A stretch of 64,000 bases of DNA from Coriobacterium glomerans PW2 (GTDB taxonomy: Bacteria > Actinomycetota > Coriobacteriia > Coriobacteriales > Coriobacteriaceae). Shown piece by piece: positions 35,360-43,061 of the stretch. The DNA is taken from the NCBI RefSeq assembly GCF_000195315.1, contig NC_015389.1, forward strand, positions 62,001 to 126,000, read 5' to 3'. Position numbers and translations under genes: made by a program. The stretch's first letter is position 1. Every line of letters starts with the position of its first letter. The notes under the pieces are model-generated. The model did not search any database and was not told where the DNA came from. It saw nothing but the letters and a program-made list of their open reading frames with translations.

Positions 35360-35496
35360 GAGGGCACAGCGGCGATTCTTGTGAGACTCTTGGACGCTGC
35401 GATGCGGTGCCGTGCTCGATTTCTCGTCGCATCGCGCAGCGAGTCATTCGCGGATTGCTCAGGATATCCGACCGTTCCGATAGCCGAGGGCTTATC

Positions 35497-37368
35497 ATGC
35501 TCAAACTGCTACGATGCTTTGCCGGATCGTACCGGCGCTTCATGATTCTGGGTCCTGCCACCAAATTGCTCGAAGCCATATTTGATCTTCTGACCCCCTT
35601 GGTCATCGCGCGCATGATCGATGAGGGCGTCGGTGAGGGCGATCTCGGTTCCATCTGGGGCTATGGACTTGCGCTGTTCGCGATGGCTACGGTAGGGCTC
35701 GCCTTCACACTCGTGTGCCAGAAGATGGCGTCGCGCGCCTCTCAAGGTATCGGCACCGATATCCGCCACAGCCTCTACAGGCGCGTCAACGAGTTCTCCT
35801 ATGCCGAGTTGGATCGCTTCGGTACTCCATCGCTCATCACGCGCATCACCAACGATGTCAACCAGGTGCAGCTCGCCATCGCGCTCGGCATACGTCAGCT
35901 TGTCAGGTGGCCGTTTCTCGCCATCGGATCAATGGTCGCGGCGTTGCTCATCGATGTGAGGCTCGGACTGGTCTTTCTGGTTTCCACGCCTTTGATCGGC
36001 GTGATCTTCTGGGTGGTCATGGCAAGGTGCGTGCCGTACTTCAAGAGCATGCAGAGAAAGCTCGACCGGATCGGTCTGATCACGCGCGAGGGCATCTCGG
36101 GCATCCGGGTCATTCGCGCATTCGTGCGGGAGGACCACGAGCGCGAGCGATTCCACGACGCGTCATTCGATCAAGCGTCGACCGCTATCGCCGTGGGCAG
36201 GCTCTCTTCATTTCTGAATCCCGTCACGTTCTTTATCATGTATCTCGCTATCTGCGCCATCCTGTGGCAAGGCGGCATTCAGGTGAACGTGGGCTCCCTC
36301 ACCCAGGGTGAGGTCATGGCTTTTGTGAACTATATGATGCAGACGCTTCTCTCGATCGTGTATGTGGCCAATCTCGTCGTGGTCTTCACGAAGGCTGGTG
36401 CGTCCGCTTCACGCATCAACGAGGTGCTCGCATGTGAACCGAGCATCACCGACGCCGGCGGCGAGCCCGTGGAGTCGTCGAGTTCCTCCTCGGTTGCGGC
36501 GCTGCGCATGAGGGGAGCCACGTTCGCGTATCCCGGCTCGACCGTCAACTCGATCGATGACGTGACCCTCGAACTTTTTCCCGGGCAGACGCTCGGCGTG
36601 ATCGGGGGGACCGGATCGGGCAAATCAACGCTCATCTCACTCATTCCTCGCCTGTATGATGTGAGAGCGGGATCGGTCGAGGTGCTCGGCGAGGACGTTC
36701 GCCATTGGCCGCTCGCTCGGCTGCGCCGCGCCATCGGTCTCGTTCCCCAGTCGGCCTCGCTCGTATCCGGCACCATCGCATCCAATCTCAGATGGCGCGA
36801 CGAGAGCGCCTCAGACGATGAGCTGTGGCGCGCGCTCGATATCGCTCAGGCCGGTGAGTTCGTTCGAGACCTGGAAGACGGACTCAACAGTACCGTCGAG
36901 GCCGGTGGCAGGAACTTTTCCGGCGGTCAGCGGCAGCGGCTCACGATAGCACGAGCACTGGTGGGCTCACCGAGACTGCTGATCTTGGATGATGCGGCCT
37001 CTGCACTCGATTTCAAGACGGATGCCGCCTTGCGCAGAGCGATTCTGACGATGAGCAGGCAAGAACAGATGACATCATCTGCGATACCGCCGCTCGCCTG
37101 CGTCATCGTGTCGCAGCGCGTCTCGGCAGTGCGCGACTCCGATGTCATCTGCGTGCTCGATCATGGACGCGTGTCGGCGCTCGGCACGCATGAGGAGCTG
37201 CTGCGCACATCGCGGCTCTATCGCGAGATCGGGTTGTCGCAGCTGCGTCCCGATGAGCTCGGTGAGGCGGCCGAGGCGACTTCGGAGCAGTCGAACGCAG
37301 CCGAGCCGACCTCTGGAGCCATCGATGAGCCGTCGGCAGCATCCGCACCGCCTGCTTCAAAGACCTGA
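35497..37368 (+). CDS. ABC exporter half-transporter, degenerate-site subunit
   Basis: A 623-residue ABC exporter: six-helix transmembrane domain, then ATPase. Walker A is G-G-T-G-S-G-K-S; the signature is F-S-G-G-Q-R-Q-R; Walker B ends L-D-D-A-A-S-A-L-D, with Asp where the catalytic Glu should be. That change marks the degenerate half of a heterodimeric exporter (compare TM287 of Thermotoga). The C-terminal 45 residues are acidic and unstructured. ATG at 35497 has GAGGG seven bases upstream; the open frame goes back to 35239 across the SRP RNA and is not used. The gene's stop is 15 bases before the next start. Substrate unknown; often drugs or lipids. Confidence 0.93.
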   Translation: MLKLLRCFAGSYRRFMILGPATKLLEAIFDLLTPLVIARMIDEGVGEGDLGSIWGYGLALFAMATVGLAFTLVCQKMASRASQGIGTDIRHSLYRRVNEFSYAELDRFGTPSLITRITNDVNQVQLAIALGIRQLVRWPFLAIGSMVAALLIDVRLGLVFLVSTPLIGVIFWVVMARCVPYFKSMQRKLDRIGLITREGISGIRVIRAFVREDHERERFHDASFDQASTAIAVGRLSSFLNPVTFFIMYLAICAILWQGGIQVNVGSLTQGEVMAFVNYMMQTLLSIVYVANLVVVFTKAGASASRINEVLACEPSITDAGGEPVESSSSSSVAALRMRGATFAYPGSTVNSIDDVTLELFPGQTLGVIGGTGSGKSTLISLIPRLYDVRAGSVEVLGEDVRHWPLARLRRAIGLVPQSASLVSGTIASNLRWRDESASDDELWRALDIAQAGEFVRDLEDGLNSTVEAGGRNFSGGQRQRLTIARALVGSPRLLILDDAASALDFKTDAALRRAILTMSRQEQMTSSAIPPLACVIVSQRVSAVRDSDVICVLDHGRVSALGTHEELLRTSRLYREIGLSQLRPDELGEAAEATSEQSNAAEPTSGAIDEPSAASAPPASKT

Positions 37369-37382
37369 TGGGGGACGACGCG

Positions 37383-39242
37383 ATGAATCCATATGAATCA
37401 GCCGGATCGGCATCCACGGTGGCTTCCAACGTTTCCGGGCGCACGTCGAGCGCGACAGATCCGCGCGGAGGCGGTGCGCCTCGCATGCCGGTCGCTCAGG
37501 TGAGCCGCAGGCTGCTTCGTTACGTGCGACCGCATATGATGTCCTTCGTCGTCTCCTTCGTCTCGGCAGTGATATCTGTGCTGCTTCAGCTTTACGTGCC
37601 CATCCTCGTCGGACAGGGGATCGACTGCATGATCGCTGCGGGGCGCGTCGATTTTCAGACACTTGTACCGCTGCTCGAGCGGCTCGTCGCGGCGAGCCTC
37701 GGGGCGGCGGCATTCCAGTGGCTGCAGGGCTACTGCGTGAATCGTCTCACCTACGAGACCGTTCGCGACATGCGAATCGACGCGAACGACAAGATCAGCC
37801 GCATGCCGTTGTCCTTCATCGACTCCCATGCGCACGGGGATCTCATATCGCGTATCGTAAACGATGTGGACCAAGTGGGCGATGGTCTGCTCCAGGGTCT
37901 CACCCAGCTGTTCGGCGGTGTGGTCACGATCGCGGGAACGATCGTGTTCATGCTGTCCATCTCGATCCCCATCGCGATCATCGTGGTGCTCGTGACGCCC
38001 CTTTCCGTGCTCGTGGCCTCCCTCATCGCACGATTCTCCAGCAGAAGCTTCACCTCGCAGCAGCGCATCCAAGGCCAACTCGGTGGATACATCGAGGAGT
38101 TGATCGGAAGCCAGAAGCTCGTGGATGCCTTCGCGTTCGGTGATCGAGCGCAGATCGGTTTCGATCGCATCAATCGAGAGCTCTATACCGCAGGGGAGCG
38201 GGCTCAGTTTTTGAGCTCGCTGTCCAATCCCGGAACGCGCTTCGTGAACAACCTCATCTACGCCGTGGTCGCCATCGTCGGGTGCATGTGCGTCATCACC
38301 GGGGTCCCCGCGTCGCTCACGGTGGGAGAGGTGCAGATCTTCCTGTCGTATGCCAACCAGTACACCAAACCATTCAACGATGTGACAAGCGTGATCACTC
38401 AGATCCAGACGGCTTTCGCCTCGGCGCGCCGCGTGTTCAGTCTGCTCGATGCAGCAGCAGAGCCGCCGGATCCAGCCGATGCGATCGAGATCACCGATCC
38501 GAAAGGCGATGTCGACATCGATCACGTGGATTTCTCCTACATTCAGGGCAGGCGTCTGCTTCAAGACATCTGCGTGCACGCCGAGCCCGGCATGCGTCTG
38601 GCGCTCGTGGGTCCGACGGGATCGGGAAAGACCACGTTCATCAACCTGTTGCTGCGTTTCTATGAGGTCGATGCGGGCACGATCGAGCTGGATGGCCTCG
38701 ACACCAGGCGACTCAGCCGCCCGAGCCTTCGCCGGGCCTTTGGCATGGTGCTGCAGGACACCTGGCTGTTTGAGGGAACCGTGCACGATAACATCGCCTA
38801 TGGCAGACCCACGGCATCTCGCGATGAGGTGGAGCGTGCCGCGCGACGCGCTCATGCAGCTGCGTTCATCGATGCACTGCCGAATGGTTACGATACGATG
38901 ATCTCCGAGGACGGCGGAACGTTCTCACAGGGTCAGAAGCAGCTCGTATGCATCGCGCGCGTCATGCTCACCGACCCTGCCATCCTATTGCTCGATGAGG
39001 CGACAAGTTCGATCGATACCCGTACCGAGCTGCAGGTTCAAGCTGCCTTCGATGAGATGGTCAGAGGCCGGACGAGCTTCATCGTGGCCCATCGACTCTC
39101 CACGATACGAGGTGCCGATCTGATCCTGTTCATGCGCGACGGTCGCATCGTCGAGCGAGGGTCCCACGATGAGCTGCTCGCCCGAGGCGGTGCCTATGCA
39201 GAGCTCTACAATTCCCAGTTCGCGACTGCGGAACAGCCGTAA
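37383..39242 (+). CDS. ABC exporter half-transporter, catalytic-site subunit
   Basis: A 619-residue partner of the preceding gene, with a longer N-terminal tail of about 35 residues. Walker A is G-P-T-G-S-G-K-T-T, Walker B ends L-L-D-E-A-T-S-S-I-D with the catalytic Glu, and the signature is changed to F-S-Q-G-Q-K-Q-L. In heterodimers of the TM287/TM288 type the partner with this signature and Glu is the one that carries the intact ATP-hydrolysing site with the other subunit's signature. This matches the pair exactly, so the two genes form one heterodimeric exporter. An ATG at 37368 overlaps the upstream stop; the start at 37383 has a G-rich site in front. Confidence 0.93.
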   Translation: MNPYESAGSASTVASNVSGRTSSATDPRGGGAPRMPVAQVSRRLLRYVRPHMMSFVVSFVSAVISVLLQLYVPILVGQGIDCMIAAGRVDFQTLVPLLERLVAASLGAAAFQWLQGYCVNRLTYETVRDMRIDANDKISRMPLSFIDSHAHGDLISRIVNDVDQVGDGLLQGLTQLFGGVVTIAGTIVFMLSISIPIAIIVVLVTPLSVLVASLIARFSSRSFTSQQRIQGQLGGYIEELIGSQKLVDAFAFGDRAQIGFDRINRELYTAGERAQFLSSLSNPGTRFVNNLIYAVVAIVGCMCVITGVPASLTVGEVQIFLSYANQYTKPFNDVTSVITQIQTAFASARRVFSLLDAAAEPPDPADAIEITDPKGDVDIDHVDFSYIQGRRLLQDICVHAEPGMRLALVGPTGSGKTTFINLLLRFYEVDAGTIELDGLDTRRLSRPSLRRAFGMVLQDTWLFEGTVHDNIAYGRPTASRDEVERAARRAHAAAFIDALPNGYDTMISEDGGTFSQGQKQLVCIARVMLTDPAILLLDEATSSIDTRTELQVQAAFDEMVRGRTSFIVAHRLSTIRGADLILFMRDGRIVERGSHDELLARGGAYAELYNSQFATAEQP

Positions 39243-39270
39243 TTGAACGTGCGCTCTGGAAGAGCGATAC

Positions 39271-39311
39271 AAAAAGACGTCCCCGGCACGTGGTCCGGAG
39301 ACGTCTTTTTT
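39271..39311. terminator. Bidirectional Rho-independent terminator
   Basis: AAAAAGACGTC (39271-39281) pairs with GACGTCTTTTT, reinforced by an inner CCGG/CCGG, and has T-runs on both strands. It serves the ABC exporter operon and the convergent gene at 39358. Confidence 0.9.
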
Positions 39312-39357
39312 GATTGCTGCCGATGTCACCGATCTCGGCCGGTGACATCGCTGTTCT

Positions 39358-39693
39358 TCACCGCGTGTTTCGCTTTGCCTTTTCGGCGGCGCTTTGCGTG
39401 GAGTCTGCGGCTCTGTTCGCTGAATGCTCAGCTTTGTTCTGGGCTTCTTTGGCAGCGCGACCAGCCTTTTCCTTGGTCTCCTCCGCCTTGCCCTGAGCGT
39501 CTTTGGCGGTGTGGTCCGCCTTCTTCTTGGCCTCCTCTGCCTTTCCCGAAGCCTTATCCATCGAATCTTGAGCGGCGTCCTTCGCGTTGCCCGCGACATC
39601 CTGCAGTTTTTTACCAGCGGTCTTCGCGGCGTCCTTGATCGAATCGCCGACCTCGCTCATCTTGTCACCAAAATCCTGATGCTCTTTGGCCAT
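39358..39693 (-). CDS. Ala/Lys/Glu-rich helical (LEA-like) protein
   Basis: A 111-residue highly charged protein of repeated 11-residue-like segments such as K-D-A-A-K-T-A-G-K-K and A-E-E-A-K-K-K-A-D. Alanine, lysine, glutamate and aspartate dominate; there is no signal peptide. The composition resembles late embryogenesis abundant and apolipoprotein-like helical proteins, linked to stress protection, though low complexity makes family assignment weak. ATG at 39693 has AAAAGGAGG upstream, a strong site, so it is well translated. Confidence 0.75.
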   Translation of the reverse strand: MAKEHQDFGDKMSEVGDSIKDAAKTAGKKLQDVAGNAKDAAQDSMDKASGKAEEAKKKADHTAKDAQGKAEETKEKAGRAAKEAQNKAEHSANRAADSTQSAAEKAKRNTR

Positions 39694-39969
39694 GTTTCCT
39701 CCTTTTGGAAAATGAATGGACGTACACAAGGTCCTACCCGTGGGGGCTGAAGTTATAAGGTGGAAGTCTGCGCAGAGAACAAGGTTCGGAAAACTACACA
39801 TCTTGACGTCTCGCGCGAGAACCTCGCGTCCTCGAGGCGCTGGCGTGACGATCCTGTAGCACATGCGCACACGTCCGCGGAAAGGCCTATCATCGAAGAT
39901 ATCAGCAGGATTCGCCTTTCGGGCATGGGGTTGCGACGAGCTCCGATCGGCGGCGAAGGGAAGGCAGCT

Positions 39970-40557
39970 ATGAAATACGCGATCGTGATCAACAGCAGGA
40001 GCGGCAACACGCGGCTTGTGGGCAACGCCTTGATGCGCGCGCTCGCCGAATCGAACGGGCGCGCGGAGGCGATGTATGTCGGAGACATTCCGCCGGCGGA
40101 CGGCGAGACCTGCTCTGAGAAGGGCGCGTCGCAGAGCGAGCCCGCGTGCGGCAGCGTGGAGATGATCCAGCAGGCCGATACGATCCTGTTCGGTTTCTGG
40201 ACCGATAAGGGCGATTGCACGCAGGATGCAGCACGCTTTCTCCAGACGCTGTCGGGCAAGCGGGTCTTTCTGTTCGGTACAGCGGGGTTCGGGGGCAGCC
40301 AAGCTTACTTCGATCGCATCTTGGCGACCGTCCGCAGCCATCTTCCAGCCGATGCGGATCTCGCAGGCAGCGTCATGTGCCAGGGCAAGATGGATGTCGC
40401 CGTGCGCCGACGCTATGAGGCCATGCTTGGGCAGGATCCGCAGGATGCGCGTGCAAAGGCCATGATCGAGAATTTCGATGAGGCGCTCGCGCATCCAGAC
40501 GAGAGCGATTTTCAAACGGTGATCACGGCGGCCAAGAGCTCACTGCATCTGAGTTGA
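39970..40557 (+). CDS. Flavodoxin family protein
   Basis: A 195-residue protein with the flavodoxin fold. The phosphate loop S-R-S-G-N-T-R is near residue 9; G-F-W-T-D-K-G-D-C-T contacts the isoalloxazine ring; F-G-T-A-G-F-G follows, then a long helical C-terminus. It probably binds FMN and carries electrons. The ATG at 39970 has GAAGGGA upstream; the frame extends further back without family support. Alone on the + strand, convergent with kup across an unusual structured spacer. Confidence 0.85.
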   Translation: MKYAIVINSRSGNTRLVGNALMRALAESNGRAEAMYVGDIPPADGETCSEKGASQSEPACGSVEMIQQADTILFGFWTDKGDCTQDAARFLQTLSGKRVFLFGTAGFGGSQAYFDRILATVRSHLPADADLAGSVMCQGKMDVAVRRRYEAMLGQDPQDARAKAMIENFDEALAHPDESDFQTVITAAKSSLHLS

Positions 40558-40630
40558 GCCGACCGAGGCATGCTCGGGTCAGGCATGTCCGGCAGGCGAG
40601 CATGACGCGCCTCATATATCGGATGTCCGA

Positions 40631-40676
40631 CTTCGGTCTGGCCGTGCGCCTTCGGGCGGTCAGACCGAAGGCGCAC
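40631..40676. terminator. Overlapping inverted repeats between flavodoxin and kup genes
   Basis: Arms CTTCGGTCTG (40631-40640) and CAGACCGAAG (40661-40670) form one hairpin; GTGCGCCTTCGG (40644-40655) and CCGAAGGCGCAC (40665-40676) form another. They share 40665-40670 so cannot form together. Probably a bidirectional terminator, but there is no T-run. Confidence 0.5.
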
Positions 40677-40699
40677 TCAACGCGTCAGCTCCGAAGATT

Positions 40700-42859
40700 T
40701 CAAGGGCGCTCGTTCGGGGCGATGCGATGCAGCTTGTCCACGGCTTTGAATTTGGTGAACATCGGCACGTACTCGTTGAACACCGCCGAGTTCTCCAGAC
40801 CGTACCAGCGAACCGGCGATCCCGCGAAGCGACGGATCGCGTATTTCAGGCTTATCGCGGCGCGCTCATGGCTGTTGACGTCCGACTCGGGTGCGAGAGT
40901 CTTTCTCAGCACGCAGAACATGAACGATCCTATGCGACCAGGCTTCTTGTAGACGGAATAGTCATGAGTCTGCGGGGGCAGCTCACCGGATGCGGACAGA
41001 TCGGAGACGACTTGGCGCAGATAGGCGTTCACGCGCTGGTTGACCTTGTAGCCGAGGAACAGATGGACGCGAAACACATAATCCGTGCCGAAGTCCTCGA
41101 CTGAATAGGCAAACGTGAAGGGATCCTCCATGACCTCGATGTTCAGGAACCACCATGCGCGTGCCCGCTTGGGGTGCTTGTCGAGAATCGAGTACAGCAC
41201 ATCGCGATCGAGAAAGTCGGTGTTCGTGTCATTCGTGAGATAGACCAAGTTGTCGCTGATCAGCTCATATGTTGTATCCGTGCGCAGCCGATCGAGCTGA
41301 TTCAGATAGTTGCGCAGGGGCAGAAGCGTCGCCTGCCGTCGCTCAACGGAGGTACCGGCCAGCCAGCTCACCATGACACCCATGATAAGGGCCGCCATGA
41401 GGATCGTGAAATAGCCCCCATGGAAGAATTTCGTGAGCGACGCGACGAAGAAGAAGCCTTCGAGCGCGACGAAGAAGACGACGAAGAGCCAGGGCAGCAA
41501 CCGCAGTTTCAAAACGTTGTGCAAGAAGAAGAACAGCAGCAGCGAGGTCGAAATCATGGTGATGGTGATGGCGAGCCCATAGGCCGCCTCCATATGGGCG
41601 GAGGACTGGAACAACACGACGACGATCGCGCACCCGATCCACAAGACGTGGTTGACCATGGGGATGTAGAGCTGGCCCTTCGTCTCAGCCGGATAGAAGA
41701 TCTGCATATGAGGCATGAGATCGAGCCGGCTGGCTTCCGATACGAGTGAGAACGCGCCGGTGATGAGAGCCTGCGAGGCGATGATCGCCGCCATCGTCGA
41801 AAGCACGACCGCGAAGGGGCGCAGGCCGCTGCCGAGCATCTCGAAAAACGGGTTCAGATCGGCGATTCGCGCGAGGGGGGTCTCTCCGCGGTTTGCGAGC
41901 AGCCAGGCTCCTTGGCCCAGATACGAGAGAAGCAGGCAAATCTTCACGAACGGCCACGTCGCGTATATGTTGCCCCGGCCCACGTGGCCCATATCGGAGT
42001 AGAGCGCCTCCGCTCCGGTCGTGGCCAGAAAGCAGCTGCCCATGATCATGACGCCGGCGTGGTTGTTCGCAGAGAATAGAAATGAGAGCCCGTAGGCAGG
42101 GTTGAACGCCAGCAGCACCACGGGGTTTCCAGCGACGTAGATGAGGCCGCTCGCGCCTAGAAAGAGAAACCATAAGGTCATGACCGGTCCGAAGGTCCTG
42201 CCTATGCGGCTCGTGCCCGCGCGCTGGACTATGAACAGTACGGATACGATGACAAGGGTGATGATGACGACGTTGGTCTGGCTGTCTCCCATGATCGCAT
42301 GCATGTCGGGAATGGTGCGCAGACCCTCGATCGCGGTCGTGATGGTAACCGCTGGCGTGAGCACGCCGTCGGCGAGCAGCGCCGACCCGCCGAGCATGGC
42401 GGGGATGATCAGCCACTTGCCGTACCGCCGCACAATGCTGTACAGAGCGAAGATGCCGCCCTCTCCATGGTTATCGGCTCGCAGAGAGATGAGGACGTAT
42501 TTCACCGTGGTGAGCAGTGTGAGCGTCCAGATGACAAGAGACAGCGCACCCAAGATGAATTCCTGTGTAACCGAGTTTATGCCGCCGTTTCCAGCGAGAA
42601 GCGCTTTGGTGACATACATGGGTGATGTCCCGATATCGCCGTAGACGACGCCCAAGGTTACAAGCATCGCCGAGATCCCGATAGGGATTCTGCTCGCACT
42701 CGGATGCGCCGTGGTCCGAGGTGCTCGCTTCGGGCGCGGAGCGCTACCCTTGGAGCGATCGAGGACCGCGGCGGGAACCGCATCGGGCGGTACCGCTGTT
42801 TTATCGGATTCGAACAGGTCCATGGGCTCGGGAGGCTCTATCTCGGGTGGAATCGACAT
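40700..42859 (-). CDS. kup: KUP-family potassium transporter
   Basis: A 719-residue membrane protein of the KUP/HAK/KT family, about 12 transmembrane helices after an N-terminal tail of about 55 residues and with a soluble C-terminal domain. The conserved first-helix region G-V-V-Y-G-D-I-G-T-S-P is present (position about 71), as is D-G-V-L-T-P-A-V-T. It imports K+ with protons. ATG at 42859 has GAGGAG upstream. A promoter with TATAAT at 42954-42949 gives an 83-base leader. No c-di-AMP riboswitch was recognised in it. Confidence 0.95.
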   Translation of the reverse strand: MSIPPEIEPPEPMDLFESDKTAVPPDAVPAAVLDRSKGSAPRPKRAPRTTAHPSASRIPIGISAMLVTLGVVYGDIGTSPMYVTKALLAGNGGINSVTQEFILGALSLVIWTLTLLTTVKYVLISLRADNHGEGGIFALYSIVRRYGKWLIIPAMLGGSALLADGVLTPAVTITTAIEGLRTIPDMHAIMGDSQTNVVIITLVIVSVLFIVQRAGTSRIGRTFGPVMTLWFLFLGASGLIYVAGNPVVLLAFNPAYGLSFLFSANNHAGVMIMGSCFLATTGAEALYSDMGHVGRGNIYATWPFVKICLLLSYLGQGAWLLANRGETPLARIADLNPFFEMLGSGLRPFAVVLSTMAAIIASQALITGAFSLVSEASRLDLMPHMQIFYPAETKGQLYIPMVNHVLWIGCAIVVVLFQSSAHMEAAYGLAITITMISTSLLLFFFLHNVLKLRLLPWLFVVFFVALEGFFFVASLTKFFHGGYFTILMAALIMGVMVSWLAGTSVERRQATLLPLRNYLNQLDRLRTDTTYELISDNLVYLTNDTNTDFLDRDVLYSILDKHPKRARAWWFLNIEVMEDPFTFAYSVEDFGTDYVFRVHLFLGYKVNQRVNAYLRQVVSDLSASGELPPQTHDYSVYKKPGRIGSFMFCVLRKTLAPESDVNSHERAAISLKYAIRRFAGSPVRWYGLENSAVFNEYVPMFTKFKAVDKLHRIAPNERP

Positions 42860-42948
42860 CGGGGGATGCTCCTCAGATTGGATGTTGTCAAACGCTCGCA
42901 GCAGATATTCTGCGTCACCGCATCTCTTCTCATTTTCGACGACACGAC

Positions 42949-42977
42949 ATTATAGTCGTTAGGTCGATAGCGCGCCA
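42949..42977 (-). promoter_or_regulatory. kup promoter
   Basis: Minus-strand -10 TATAAT at 42954-42949 is a perfect consensus; the -35 at 17 bases (TGGCGC) is weak. Predicted start near 42942. Confidence 0.5.
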
Positions 42978-43061
42978 TGCGATCGAGCTGGTATGATGGC
43001 GATAAAGAATCGCATGCGCGCAAGCCGCATCAGCGGGCTCGGGACGCGTCGTCAGTAGCGT

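Noticed and set aside
35239-35496. Open frame continuing upstream of the first ABC gene
   Set aside because: It runs across the SRP RNA, and its codons do not resemble a transporter N-terminus; the ATG at 35497 has a good RBS.
42860-43061. c-di-AMP (ydaO) riboswitch before kup
   Set aside because: The leader is short and no conserved ydaO motif could be recognised.
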